From positions 62,001-126,000 of the forward strand of contig NZ_JAEDAK010000001.1 of NCBI RefSeq assembly GCF_016093275.1: 64,000 nt of DNA, written 5' to 3'. Source of the stretch: Inhella proteolytica. GTDB lineage: Bacteria > Pseudomonadota > Gammaproteobacteria > Burkholderiales > Burkholderiaceae_C. The position numbers were made by a program, and so were the translations under genes. Below the pieces are notes generated by a model. That model searched no databases. It was not told the origin of the DNA and worked only from the letters and a program-made list of their open reading frames with translations. Numbering within the stretch: the first letter of the stretch is position 1; the number at the start of each line of letters is the position of its first letter. Shown here piece after piece: positions 48,216 through 57,384 of this stretch.

Positions 48216-50273
48216 TCAAAACCTCCAGCTGCCTTCCAGCGAGACGCTGCGCGGCGCCTGCGGCAAGTCATTGACGATGCGGCCGGGCGCCAGGCTGGGC
48301 TCGCGCACATCGGCGTTGGTCAGGTTGCGCAGCACCAGGCCCAGGCTCCAGGGCTGCGGTGGGCTCCAGCGCAGGCTCAGGTCGAGCGTGCGGTAGTCGG
48401 GGATGGCGGGGCGGGTGTCACCGGCGGCGCGCAGGCGGCGGCGCACGTCGTTGAGCTGCGCGCCCAGGCGCCAGTCGGCGCCGGCCTGCCAATCAGCCAC
48501 CAGATAGAGCCGCTGTTCGGGCGCGTAGCCCACGGCGGTCGCCGTCGGCAGGTCGCGGCTGCGCTGCAGGCTGGCATGGGCCTCCAGGCTCAGGCCGCGC
48601 CGGGGTTGCCAGACGAGGCTCAGCTCGCCGCCGTGGCCGCGCTGGTCGCCGGTGTTGTTGAAGGTGGTGCCGGTGCCGGCCACGGCGTTGGGCGTGGAGC
48701 GAATGATGTCGCTGAGCTTTTGCTGGTACAGGCTGGCGCGCAGCTGCAGTTCCAGCTGCAGCTGCCAGACCAGAGCCAGCTCGGTGGAGCGCAGACGCTC
48801 GGGCCGGATGTCCGGGTTGCCGCGCGCCACCGGGTTGCTGATCGAGTACTGCTCGTTGAAAGCCGGTGCGCGGAAGGCGCGGCCGTGGAGCAGCTTCAAG
48901 GTCAGGTCCTGGGCGGCATCCCACACCAGGGCCAGGCGCGGGTTGGTGGTGCTGCCGAAGTCGGAAAAGCGGTCGACGCGCAGGCCCGCCGTCAGGGTCC
49001 AGTCGCGCGCCAGCTGCCAGTCGTCCTGGGCATAGGCATAGACCACGCGGCGGCGCTGCGGGCGCAGGAAGGGGGCCGTCTCGCTCTGGTCGATGACCTC
49101 GGGCAGCGGGATGGGCAGGCCGTTGGCGGCGAACAGGAAGTTCTTGCGCTCGCGGGTGCGGTAGAGGTCCAGATCCTCGGCGCCCAGCCCCAGGCGCAGG
49201 CGGTGGCCGCTGAAGCCATTCCACTGCAGATGGCCCTGCCAGCGCCACTGGTTTTCCCAGGTCTCGGGTGCACCCTGCATGCCGTTCGGGAACACGCCGG
49301 TGGGGAAGCGCACGCCCGGGGGAAAGATCATCAGCGGCTGCTTGTAGCGCTGCTGGTAATGCAGGTAGCTGAGCTGCGAGCCGGCGCTCCAGTTGCCGAA
49401 GTCGGACTGCCAGCTCAGGTCGCCCAGCCAGCGCCGCGTGTAGTAAAGGCTGAAGGGGTCGAGCGCCTGCGACACGCCCACGCCCGTGCCGAGCTCGCGC
49501 TGCTTGTAGTTGAGGCGCGCGTGCCACTTCGCCCAGGCCAGATCCAGGTGGGCGTCGAGCGCCTCGCGTGCCAGGTTCACTGGGCCGGGTGCGAGCGAAG
49601 CGGCGGAGCCGAAGCTGCGGTCATTGAAGCTCTGGGCATCGGCCTCGATGGTGCGGCGGTGGCCGTCCTCGCGTGCCCATTGCAGGTGCCAGAGGCCCTG
49701 CACGGGGCCCAGGCCGAGCGTGTGCTGCGCCCAGGCCTCGCGCGCGCCAAAGGAGCCGGCACGCACGCCGGCCTCGCCGTTCTTCACCTCGGCGGCACTT
49801 TTGGTGATGACGTTGATGACGCCCGAGTAGGCATCGGCACCATAGAGCGCCGAACCGGGGCTGAGCATCACCTCGATGCGGGCGATATGCGCCACCGGCA
49901 GTCCGCCCCAACCATTGCCGCGGTTGCCCACCAGCAGCGTGGTCAGCGGCACGCCGTTCTGCAGCATCAGGGTCTGCGGGTTGAACTGGCTGTGCACGCC
50001 GCGCACCTGGTACAGCGGCGGGTAAGCACCGGGGCCGCGCGCCACGTGCAGGCCGGGCACGCGCTCCAGCACCTCGTCCAGATCCTTGGCGCCCATCGCG
50101 CGGATCTGCTCGGCCGTGATGACCATGGCCACCGCCGGCGCCCGGCGCAGGCTTTGCGGCGCGCCGGTGGCGATGCTGACGGTGGCGCTGTCGCCATAGG
50201 CCAGGGCCAGCTCGTCTTCCTGCGCCGCGGCGGCCGTGCCGAGCAGCGCCGCACAACAGATCCAGACTCGCAT
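48216..50273 (-). CDS. TonB-dependent receptor, first of a tandem pair
   Basis: 685-aa outer-membrane receptor with signal peptide (about 1-17, AAAAQ) and TonB-box-like ATVSIATG near mature residue 12. Plug: APAVAMVITAEQIRAMGAKDLDEVLERVPGLHVAR, then VHSQFNPQTLMLQNG and VMLSPGSALYGADAYSGVINVIT. The barrel ends SLEGSWRF. The ATG at 50273 is chosen over GTG 50276: it overlaps the kinase stop (TGATG) and has AAGGAGG four bases upstream. Near identity of the first 40 mature residues with its neighbour shows tandem duplication, while the barrels differ, suggesting different ligands. Confidence 0.93.
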   Translation of the reverse strand: MRVWICCAALLGTAAAAQEDELALAYGDSATVSIATGAPQSLRRAPAVAMVITAEQIRAMGAKDLDEVLERVPGLHVARGPGAYPPLYQVRGVHSQFNPQTLMLQNGVPLTTLLVGNRGNGWGGLPVAHIARIEVMLSPGSALYGADAYSGVINVITKSAAEVKNGEAGVRAGSFGAREAWAQHTLGLGPVQGLWHLQWAREDGHRRTIEADAQSFNDRSFGSAASLAPGPVNLAREALDAHLDLAWAKWHARLNYKQRELGTGVGVSQALDPFSLYYTRRWLGDLSWQSDFGNWSAGSQLSYLHYQQRYKQPLMIFPPGVRFPTGVFPNGMQGAPETWENQWRWQGHLQWNGFSGHRLRLGLGAEDLDLYRTRERKNFLFAANGLPIPLPEVIDQSETAPFLRPQRRRVVYAYAQDDWQLARDWTLTAGLRVDRFSDFGSTTNPRLALVWDAAQDLTLKLLHGRAFRAPAFNEQYSISNPVARGNPDIRPERLRSTELALVWQLQLELQLRASLYQQKLSDIIRSTPNAVAGTGTTFNNTGDQRGHGGELSLVWQPRRGLSLEAHASLQRSRDLPTATAVGYAPEQRLYLVADWQAGADWRLGAQLNDVRRRLRAAGDTRPAIPDYRTLDLSLRWSPPQPWSLGLVLRNLTNADVREPSLAPGRIVNDLPQAPRSVSLEGSWRF

Positions 50274-51952
50274 CACGCCTCCTTGCCGCTGCGTTGCGGC
50301 GCCACGCGCGGCAGGGTCAGGATGACCCGGGTGCCGGCCCCCGGCGCACTATCCACGCTGACTCGCCCACCGAGCAAGCCGTTGACCAGGGTGTGCACGA
50401 TCTGCATGCCCAGGCCCGAGCCGCCCTGGCCGAACTTGGTGGTGAAGAAGGCCTCGAAGACGCGCAGGCGCACCTCCTCGTCCATGCCGTGGCCGTCGTC
50501 GGAGCAGACGATCTGCACATGGTCCTCGCCCCAGGCGTGGCATTGCACCTGCAGCACGCCGCTCGGGCGGCCGTCGAAGCCGTGCAGCCGCGCGTTCTGG
50601 GCGATGTTGGTGATGACCTGGCCGAGCGGGCCGGGGTAGCTGTCCATCTCCAGGCCGGGGTCCAGCTCGGTTTCGATGCGGTAGGGCGAGGCCTTGAACA
50701 TCGGGCCCAGGCTGCCCAGGATCTCGCGCAGCACTTCGTCGGCCTTGAACTTGCGGCGCATCTCGGTGGTCTGGTCGATGGCCAGCTGCTTGAAGCCGCG
50801 AATGATGTCGGCGGCGCGCTGCACATTGCGGTGCACGAGCTCGGACGACTCCACGCCATGGTCCAGCCCGCCCTGCAGCTCGGATTTGCGCAGCTGCCCG
50901 GCCTCGAAGCGCGTGCGCAGCTGGCGCTGCTCGGCCTCCAGCGCGGTGGCGGCGATCAGGGCGTTGCCCAGCGGGGTGTTGAGCTCGTGCGCCACCCCGG
51001 CCACCAGGCTGCCCAACGAGGCCAGCTTGTCGCTCTCCACCAGCTGCTTCTGCGCTTCCTGCAGGGTGTCCAGGGCCTGCTGCAGCTCGGCATTGGTGCG
51101 TGTCAGTGAGAGGGTGCGGTCGGTGACGCGCTGCTCCAGCGTGGCGGCGTGGCGGGCCAATTCCTCGTTCTTGGTCTGCAGCTCGGCCTCGCGCTGCTCC
51201 AGCGTGGCCATCATGCGGTTGAAGACCTGGGCCATGCGCTGCAAGTCGCGCGGGCCGTGCGGGCGGGCGCGCAGGCCCGGCCCGGTGGTGCCGGCCTGGG
51301 CCATCACCTCGGCCAGTTCGCCCAGCGGCTCGGTCAGTCGCAGCGTGAGGCGGCGCAGCATCCACAGCAGCAGCAGGGCGCAGGCCAGGGCCACGGCAAA
51401 GTTCACCAGCACCAGATGGCGCGTCAACTGGGTGAGCGCCTGCTTGCTGAGCGTGATGCGCACCTGGCCCAGCAGCTCGGAGCGCGCCGCCTCGGCCTCA
51501 AAGGGGCTGGCCTCGCCCGCTTGGGTGCGCACCGGAGCTACAAAGCTCCAGGCTTCGTCGCTCTCGGCTTCCATGTAGGCGCCTTCGGGCAGGTTGAGCG
51601 GGCGCGAGGCGGCCAGCGCCGGCGCCTCGCCGCGCGCGGCGAGCAGCTCGCCACTGCCCAGCAGCAGCTCGAAGCGCAGCATGTCCGGGTAATAGAAGGC
51701 GCGCTCGATCGGCGCGGCGGCGTTGTCGGGGCTTTGTGTCAGCAGCGCCAGCTGGCTCTGCTGGGCCAGGCCGATGGCCAGGCTCAGGCCCTGCTGGCGC
51801 AGGTTCTCGCGCACGCGCAGCGAACCCTGCCAGGAGCTCAGCAGGGCCGAGAGCGCGGCGATCAGCACCACGCCCACGCCCACCGCCACCGTCAGCTGGC
51901 GGCGGAAGGTGGAGCGGCGCAGGCGCGCCAGGGGCTGCAGCAACGGGTTCAT
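50273..51952 (-). CDS. Membrane sensor histidine kinase
   Basis: 559-aa kinase: TM1 about 20-41, a periplasmic sensor of about 140 residues, TM2 about 180-205 (LVNFAVALACALLLLWML), HAMP (LTEPLGELAEVMAQ...), a long coiled coil, HisKA with His in GVAHELNTPLGNAL (the HELNTPL variant), and HATPase_c (NIAQNARLHGFDG, DDGHGM, GGSGLGMQIVH). No receiver domain. It overlaps the binding-protein gene by 4 nt and the TonB receptor by 1 nt, so all are one message. No response regulator is encoded nearby. It probably reads the neighbouring periplasmic binding protein (inference). Confidence 0.92.
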   Translation of the reverse strand: MNPLLQPLARLRRSTFRRQLTVAVGVGVVLIAALSALLSSWQGSLRVRENLRQQGLSLAIGLAQQSQLALLTQSPDNAAAPIERAFYYPDMLRFELLLGSGELLAARGEAPALAASRPLNLPEGAYMEAESDEAWSFVAPVRTQAGEASPFEAEAARSELLGQVRITLSKQALTQLTRHLVLVNFAVALACALLLLWMLRRLTLRLTEPLGELAEVMAQAGTTGPGLRARPHGPRDLQRMAQVFNRMMATLEQREAELQTKNEELARHAATLEQRVTDRTLSLTRTNAELQQALDTLQEAQKQLVESDKLASLGSLVAGVAHELNTPLGNALIAATALEAEQRQLRTRFEAGQLRKSELQGGLDHGVESSELVHRNVQRAADIIRGFKQLAIDQTTEMRRKFKADEVLREILGSLGPMFKASPYRIETELDPGLEMDSYPGPLGQVITNIAQNARLHGFDGRPSGVLQVQCHAWGEDHVQIVCSDDGHGMDEEVRLRVFEAFFTTKFGQGGSGLGMQIVHTLVNGLLGGRVSVDSAPGAGTRVILTLPRVAPQRSGKEA

Positions 51953-52938
51953 CGTTCGGGCAGCAGCAGGTCGAAGCCGCGTTGCAGCTGCGGGTTGAGG
52001 TCCAGCCCCAGATGGCTGGCGGTGCGGGTGTTCAGCGCGGCCTGCACCTCGCGCAGCGCGCGCAGGCCGCGCGGCGCGCTGGCGCTGCGGGCCAGCAGGG
52101 CAGTGGCGGTCTGGCCCAGGCTGCGGCCCAGCTCCAGGTTGTTGGGGAAGAGCGAGAACAGCGCGCCGCGCCGCACATGGGCCAGGTTGCTGGAGAAAAG
52201 GGCAACGTTGCGGTCCCAGCATTCCTGCAGCACCAGGGGCAGCACGGTGGCCTCGTCCACGGTGGCCGGGTCTTGCGGCAGCCACAGGGCGTCCTGCGCG
52301 CCCGCCTGGGCAAAGAAGTCCTGGTAGGCACGCAGCGCCTGCTTCAGGTCGTCCACTTCCAATGCGCGCAGCTCCAGCCCGAGGGCGCGTGCGGCATCCT
52401 GCGCCGGGCGCATCAACCAGCCGCTGTGGCGGCCGCTGTAGACCACGGTGACGCGGCGCACCCCCGGCAGCAGCGCGCGCAGGCGCTGCAGCAGCAGCTG
52501 CGGGTCGGGCGTCAGGCTGTGCAGGCTGGTGGCGCGCTGGTCGCCCTCGGCCGGGCTGATGATGCCGCCGCCCACGATCTCGACGCCGGCCTCCAGCGCC
52601 AGCGCTACGCGCAGGCCGGCGCGGCCCAGCGCTACCACCACGCGCGGGCGGCGCCGCTGCAGCTCGGCCGTCAGGCCGGTTTGGGCATTGGCGTCGGACT
52701 GAACCGGCACCAGCAGCTTGTCGCTGCGCACGGCCAGGCGTTCGTCAATGCCCTCGACGATCTTGCTGAACACCGAACGAAAGGGCTCGCCGATGTCCGG
52801 ATAAACCACCGCCACCGCCACCGGCGCTTCGGCCGCCCAGGCCGCCCCCGTGCCCGCCGTGCCCAGCAGCAGGGCGGCGCGCAGCAGTCCGTCGCGGCGG
52901 CGCAGTCCAGAGGAGGGCGGAGGGGCGGAATTCGGCAC
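51949..52938 (-). CDS. Periplasmic ABC-type substrate-binding protein (ABC_sub_bind family)
   Basis: About 329 aa. Signal peptide around GLRRRDGLLRAALLLGTAGTG, cleaved near AAWA-AE. The mature part follows the ABC_sub_bind (PF04392-like) layout: VAVVYPDIGEPFRSVFSKIVEGI, PRVVVALGRAGLRVALAL, RRVTVVYSGRHSGWLM, and NNLELGRSLGQTATALLARS with LREVQAALNTRTASHLGL. I choose GTG 52938 because ATG 52998 would place the FNR box within the coding sequence. No transporter ATPase or permease is adjacent; instead it heads an operon with a histidine kinase and two TonB receptors, suggesting sensing rather than import. Confidence 0.85.
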   Translation of the reverse strand: MPNSAPPPSSGLRRRDGLLRAALLLGTAGTGAAWAAEAPVAVAVVYPDIGEPFRSVFSKIVEGIDERLAVRSDKLLVPVQSDANAQTGLTAELQRRRPRVVVALGRAGLRVALALEAGVEIVGGGIISPAEGDQRATSLHSLTPDPQLLLQRLRALLPGVRRVTVVYSGRHSGWLMRPAQDAARALGLELRALEVDDLKQALRAYQDFFAQAGAQDALWLPQDPATVDEATVLPLVLQECWDRNVALFSSNLAHVRRGALFSLFPNNLELGRSLGQTATALLARSASAPRGLRALREVQAALNTRTASHLGLDLNPQLQRGFDLLLPER

Positions 52939-52987
52939 AGGGCGGCAGCCTAACGCCTCCGTCGGGCCGGCTTGGCGCCGCGGCGGC

Positions 52988-53001
52988 TTGATGCGCATCA
53001 A
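52988..53001. promoter_or_regulatory. Perfect FNR/ANR box between divergent units
   Basis: TTGATGCGCATCAA, a perfect match to TTGAT-N4-ATCAA, centred at 52994.5. It lies about 57 bp from the binding-protein GTG (52938) and 77 bp from the MBL nuclease ATG (53072). A -10-like TAGGCT sits at 52952-52947 on the minus strand; spacing would put the box near -55. Either or both units may respond to low oxygen. Confidence 0.7.
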
Positions 53002-53071
53002 GCCTCAGGGCCCGCACAGGGGGCTCGGGCCGTGCCAGCATCGCGTCCTGCCGTTCACCACCGGGTTCATC

Positions 53072-54427
53072 ATGCAGCTGCACTTTCTCGGCGCCGCCGA
53101 CACCGTCACCGGTTCCCGTCACGCGGTCGACCTGGCCGGCCGGCGCATCCTGCTCGACTGCGGTTTGTTCCAGGGTTTCAAGACCTACCGCGAACGCAAC
53201 TGGGCACCGCTGCCGCTGCCGGCGGATTCGATCGACGCCGTGGTGCTCAGCCACGCCCATCTGGACCACAGCGGCTGGCTGCCGGTGCTGATGCAGCAGG
53301 GCTTTCGCGGCCCGGTGATTGCCAGCCCCGCCACCTGCGCACTGGCCGAGGTGCTGCTGCTGGACAGCGCGCACCTGCAGGAAGAAGACGCCCGCCGCGC
53401 CAACCGCGGCGGCTGGAGCCGCCACCGCCCGGCCAAGCCGCTCTACACGGTGCAGCAGGCGCGCAAGGCGCTGCAATTGCTCAAGCCGCTGGCACCGGGG
53501 CGCACCGCCAAGGTGGGTGGCGTGCAGGTGGAGCTCAAGCCCGCCGGCCACCTGCTGGGCGCCAGCAGCGTGCGCCTGCAGGCCGGGGGTGCCAGCCTGG
53601 TGTTCTCGGGCGATCTGGGCCGCGGCGACGACCTGCTGATGCCGCCCCCGCAGCCCCAGCTGGAGGCGGATGTGCTGCTGATCGAGAGCACCTACGGCAA
53701 TCGCCTGCACCCGCTGCAGGACGTGCAGGCTCGGCTGGGCGAGATCATCCGCACCGTGGTGCGCCGCGGCGGCTCGGTGCTGCTGCCCAGCTTTGCCGTG
53801 GGCCGCGCCCAGGCCCTGCTGCTGGTGTTGCAGCGCCTGCGCCAGTCCGGCGAAGTTCCGGAGGACCTGCCCATCGTGCTGGACAGCCCGATGGCCCGCA
53901 CCGCCACCACGCTCTACCAGCGCCATGGCCGCCTGCTGCGCGTGCCGCCGCGCGAGGTTGCCAACCTGACCGACGGCGTCACCTTGATCGAGACGCCGCA
54001 GGAGTCGCTCGCGCTGATGCGCTCGCGCTGGCCCAAGGTCATCATTTCCGCCAGCGGCATGGCCACCGGCGGGCGCGTGCTCGGCCACCTCAAGAACATG
54101 CTGCCCAACCCGCGCCACCACATCGTCTTCCCCGGTTTCCAGGTGGCGGGCACGCGTGGCGCGCAGCTGGTGGCGGGGGCGGCCTCGGTCAAGATGTTCG
54201 GCGAGTACGTCGCCGTGAAGGCCGAGGTCACCCATCTCGAAGGCTTCTCGGGCCATGCCGATGCCGACGGCCTGCTGGCCTGGCTGCGCCAGTTCCACCA
54301 ACCGCCCGAGCGAACTTTCGTCGTGCACGGCGAACCCGAGGCGGCCGACGCCTTGCGCATGCGCATTCAGGACGAGCTGGACTGGCGCGTCACCGTGCCC
54401 GAGCAGGGCGCACGCATCGATGTTTGA
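53072..54427 (+). CDS. MBL-fold RNA-processing-type exonuclease (beta-CASP)
   Basis: 451-aa metallo-beta-lactamase-fold protein with beta-CASP and RMMBL regions: LHFLGAADTVTGSRH, zinc motif SHAHLDHSGWLP, VFSGDLGRGDDLLMP, SFAVGRAQALL, SASGMATGGRVLGHLKN and a C-terminal VHGEPEAADALRMRI. This matches the Ysh1/CPSF73-like RNA-metabolising group of prokaryotes (Int11-like). It acts in the cytoplasm on RNA. In other proteobacteria such genes sit among low-oxygen ANR-controlled genes (recollection), which agrees with the FNR box upstream. The stop overlaps the next gene by 8 nt. Confidence 0.93.
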   Translation: MQLHFLGAADTVTGSRHAVDLAGRRILLDCGLFQGFKTYRERNWAPLPLPADSIDAVVLSHAHLDHSGWLPVLMQQGFRGPVIASPATCALAEVLLLDSAHLQEEDARRANRGGWSRHRPAKPLYTVQQARKALQLLKPLAPGRTAKVGGVQVELKPAGHLLGASSVRLQAGGASLVFSGDLGRGDDLLMPPPQPQLEADVLLIESTYGNRLHPLQDVQARLGEIIRTVVRRGGSVLLPSFAVGRAQALLLVLQRLRQSGEVPEDLPIVLDSPMARTATTLYQRHGRLLRVPPREVANLTDGVTLIETPQESLALMRSRWPKVIISASGMATGGRVLGHLKNMLPNPRHHIVFPGFQVAGTRGAQLVAGAASVKMFGEYVAVKAEVTHLEGFSGHADADGLLAWLRQFHQPPERTFVVHGEPEAADALRMRIQDELDWRVTVPEQGARIDV

Positions 54428-55646
54428 GCCGCAAGCCCTGATCGGCCTGGGCGTGGCCGTGGGCGGCGGCCTGCTGATTGGCCTGGAGCGCGAGCGCCGC
54501 AAGGAAGAGCGCGGCGGTGACGCCGGCCTGCGCAGCTTTGCCGTCGCCGGCCTGACCGGTGCCCTGGCCCAGCACCGCCCCGAGCTGCTGGCCGTGGGAG
54601 CGCTCTTCATCGCCGTGCTGGCCGCATTGGCCTACTGGCGCAACCCCGGGCGCGACCGCGGCATGACCACCGAGCTGGCCCTGTTCGCCACCTTCCTGAT
54701 CGGCGTGCAAGCTGTGAGCCAGCCCGCGCTGGGCGCCGCCTGCGCCGCCGGCCTGGCGCTGCTGCTGGCCGCGCGCGAGCGCCTGCACCGCTTCGCCACC
54801 CTGGGCCTGAGCGAACAGGAGCTGCATGACGGCCTGCTGCTGGCCGCGCTCACGCTCATCGCCCTGCCACTCATCCCCGCCGGCCCGCTGCCCTGGCTGG
54901 GCGGCATCAGCGCGCGGCCGCTGGCGGCCCTGGTGCTGCTCATCATGGCCCTGCAGGCCGCCGGCCAAGTGGCGATGCGCCGCATGGGCGCCGATGCCGG
55001 CCTGCTGATCTCGGCGCTGTTCTCGGGCTTTGTTTCCAGCACCGCCACCATCGCCTCGCTGGGCAGCCGCGCGCGCGCCGACGCCGGCCACGCCGGCGCC
55101 CTGGCACGCGGCGGCGCCATGTCCACCGTGGCCACCTGGCTGCAGGCCCTGGTGATGGTGACCGCGCTGGCCCCCGCCGCCCTGCCCACCGTGGCCCTGC
55201 CGGTGCTGCTGGGCGCCGCCAGCGCCGCCGCCCTGGCCCTGCTGGGCCGCAACGGCCAGCACCTGTCTGCCGTGCAGGAAAAGGGCAGTGCCCTGCGCCC
55301 GCGCGAAGCCCTGCTGGTGGCCGTCTTCCTGGCCGGCGTGGCCTGGGCCGTCACCCAGGCCCGCGCCGCCTTCGGCGCCAGCGGGCTGTTGGCCGGCGTG
55401 GGCATCAGCGCCCTGGCCGATGCCCATGCCCCCGTGGCCTCCCTGGCGGCCCTGCACGCCGCCGGGCAGATCCAAGCCCCGCTGCTGCTGCAGGGCGTGC
55501 TGCTGGCCATCGGAACCAACAGCCTGACGCGCATGGTGGTGGCCTGGGTGGCTGGGGGCTGGGTGTACGCCAGAAGGGTGGCGGCGGCCTTGGTGGGGAG
55601 TTGGGTGGTGGCGGTGGGGGTGGCTTGGGGTTTGAGCAGGTTCTAG
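54420..55646 (+). CDS. MgtC/DUF4010 family membrane protein
   Basis: 408-aa membrane protein: N-terminal MgtC-like part (ALIGLGVAVGGGLLIGLERERRKEE...RSFAVAGLTGALA) followed by DUF4010 (FSGFVSSTATIASLGSRARAD), about 11-12 hydrophobic segments in total. Function is unclear; MgtC relatives affect Mg2+ and membrane-potential homeostasis. It overlaps the MBL nuclease by 8 nt, so shares its control, possibly by low oxygen. The last 60 bases are unusually G-rich. Confidence 0.9.
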   Translation: MFEPQALIGLGVAVGGGLLIGLERERRKEERGGDAGLRSFAVAGLTGALAQHRPELLAVGALFIAVLAALAYWRNPGRDRGMTTELALFATFLIGVQAVSQPALGAACAAGLALLLAARERLHRFATLGLSEQELHDGLLLAALTLIALPLIPAGPLPWLGGISARPLAALVLLIMALQAAGQVAMRRMGADAGLLISALFSGFVSSTATIASLGSRARADAGHAGALARGGAMSTVATWLQALVMVTALAPAALPTVALPVLLGAASAAALALLGRNGQHLSAVQEKGSALRPREALLVAVFLAGVAWAVTQARAAFGASGLLAGVGISALADAHAPVASLAALHAAGQIQAPLLLQGVLLAIGTNSLTRMVVAWVAGGWVYARRVAAALVGSWVVAVGVAWGLSRF

Positions 55647-56016
55647 GCGCAGCAAGGGCCTACAAGCGGTTACCTGCCGGCCTGCCTGCGTGTGACTTTG
55701 TTCCGGCTTGACCCCGCAGTTCACTCAGGCTTGCGCCCAAAACACCTGCCAAAAGACTGTCTTTTGGGGTTCGGCTTCGCTGCCTAAGAAGGCTTTTGAG
55801 GACGCTTTGAGCGCTGCTGGGTCGGCCTTGTGCCGTTCCCGGCGGAGGGGCTGACGCATCCGGCATAACCCTGATTGGCTAGCCGGAAGGGCGGGGGTTC
55901 GCAATCCGGGCCTCGAGGGGGTTTTGTAACAGCGGCCCCGTGGATCGAATGACGCCACGCAAGGTGCAAAGCCCTTTTTGGCTAGCAGACCGGCACCGTC
56001 TCCTCAGCTTCCCGCG
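55647..56016. other. 370-bp intergenic region with hairpin; possible dispersed repeat
   Basis: No convincing gene. It has a perfect hairpin CCAAAAGA-CTG-TCTTTTGG (55749-55767) without a T-run, and TGGCTAGC twice (near 55875 and 55978). Minus-strand open frames here encode Arg/Ser/Gln-rich stretches of the kind seen in repeated intergenic elements of related genomes (impression from memory). It must also hold the promoter for the HlyD gene; I cannot point to it. Confidence 0.35.
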
Positions 56017-57303
56017 ATGTCCGCCTCTTTGTTCCGTCCCGAAGTGATGAACGCCCAGCAGGCGCAGTGGCTTGGCAGCATTCGCATTGCCCGCCCGCCG
56101 GGCTTCGCTCTCGTCACCGTTCTTGCTGTGGCCTGCGCCGCTGCCTTGGTCGCCTTTGCCGTCTGGGGCGAGTACACCCGCAAGGTCACTTTGCCCGGTG
56201 TGCTGATGCCGGAAGGTGGGGTGATGGACATCAGCAGCCCACAGGGCGGGACGGTCAGCGAGGTGCTGGTCAAGGAGGGTGACGAGGTGCAGGCCGGTCA
56301 GCCGTTGATCCGCCTGCGCGCAGAGCGGCAGTTGGCTGCGGGTGAATTGGGACAGTTGCAGGCTGCTGCCGTTGCCCAGCAGCGCCAGAGTCTGGAAACC
56401 GAATTACGGTTGCTGGAGCAGCGAACCCAGCAGCGCAGCGCAGCGCTGAGCGACCGGCTGCGTAGCCTGAAATCCGACGAGGGCAGTCTGCGCGGCGAGC
56501 TGGAGGCGGTGCAGCAGCGCGTGGCACTGGCTGACAAGTCCGCCAGGAACTTCGAGGAGTTGGCCGCCAAGGGCTTCATGTCGCAATTGCAGGCGCAGCA
56601 GAAGCAAGAAGAGCTGCTGGATCTGGGGCTGCGCGAGCGCAATGCGCGTCGTGCCCTGGAGGCGGCGCAGCGCGAGCAGGTGGGTATCCAGGCCGAATTG
56701 GCTCTGGCACGCACGCAGCTTGAATCAGAACGCTCGCAATTGCAGCGCCAGCTGGCAGAGCTGACTCAGGAAGGCAGCGATCTCGGTGCCCGCTCGGCTT
56801 GGACCTTGACGGCTCCACGCGCTGGGCGGGTGGCCACGCTGATTGCGGTGGCCGGGCAGGCCGCGACGGCGGAGCGGACGCTGGCCACGCTGTTGCCGGC
56901 GGGTGCTACCAGCGAAGCCAATCTGGTCGCCCACTTGTATGCGCCCAGTCGCATGGCTGGGTTTGTCGAGCTAGGGCAACCGGTGTGGTTGCGTTATGCG
57001 GCGTATCCGTACCAAAAGTTTGGCATGCAGCGCGGCGAGGTGGTTGCGGTGAGCCGCAGCCCTGTCAATCCGCAGGATTTGCCGAGTGGTCGGTCACAGG
57101 CCCTGATGCAGTCGGTGCAGGCGGTGGAGCCGCTGTACCGGATTCAGGTGAGCCTGGCACGGCAGCACATCCAGGTCCAAGGTGAATTGCAGCCTTTGAA
57201 GGTGGGGACGGCACTGGAGTCGCAAGTGAGGCAAGAGGCGCGAGCCATTTGGGAGTGGGTGCTGGAGCCGGTGCTGGCTGTGTGGGCAAAGGGAAGGGTC
57301 TGA
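56017..57303 (+). CDS. HlyD-family membrane fusion protein for peptide export
   Basis: 428-aa periplasmic adaptor: one N-terminal membrane helix (about 33-56), lipoyl half-motif (GGTVSEVLVKEGDEVQAGQPLIRL), a long coiled-coil hairpin (about 105-265), the second lipoyl half (APRAGRVATLIAVAGQA) and a beta-barrel. The layout is that of CvaA/RaxA/HlyD partners of C39-peptidase ABC exporters, which link the inner-membrane exporter to TolC. It is the first gene of the island that contains a double-glycine peptide and a C39 exporter. No tolC is present locally. ATG 56017 (MSASLFRPEV) is chosen. Confidence 0.92.
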   Translation: MSASLFRPEVMNAQQAQWLGSIRIARPPGFALVTVLAVACAAALVAFAVWGEYTRKVTLPGVLMPEGGVMDISSPQGGTVSEVLVKEGDEVQAGQPLIRLRAERQLAAGELGQLQAAAVAQQRQSLETELRLLEQRTQQRSAALSDRLRSLKSDEGSLRGELEAVQQRVALADKSARNFEELAAKGFMSQLQAQQKQEELLDLGLRERNARRALEAAQREQVGIQAELALARTQLESERSQLQRQLAELTQEGSDLGARSAWTLTAPRAGRVATLIAVAGQAATAERTLATLLPAGATSEANLVAHLYAPSRMAGFVELGQPVWLRYAAYPYQKFGMQRGEVVAVSRSPVNPQDLPSGRSQALMQSVQAVEPLYRIQVSLARQHIQVQGELQPLKVGTALESQVRQEARAIWEWVLEPVLAVWAKGRV

Positions 57304-57384
57304 ATCTTGGGCTACTTTGCTTCTGGCTGGAATTTTTAGTCCGCGATGTCCAGGCGCGGCTTTTCTCTGGACGAATTAGGAGTG

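Noticed and set aside
52939-52998. ATG 52998 as start of the ABC_sub_bind protein
   Set aside because: It would put the FNR box over the start codon and a 20-residue non-signal extension before the signal peptide; GTG 52938 fits better.
57346-57384. Upstream ATG giving a 29-residue leader for the double-glycine peptide
   Set aside because: No Shine-Dalgarno before it, while AGGAG directly precedes the internal ATG/GTG that yields a standard 15-16-residue leader. Not fully excluded.
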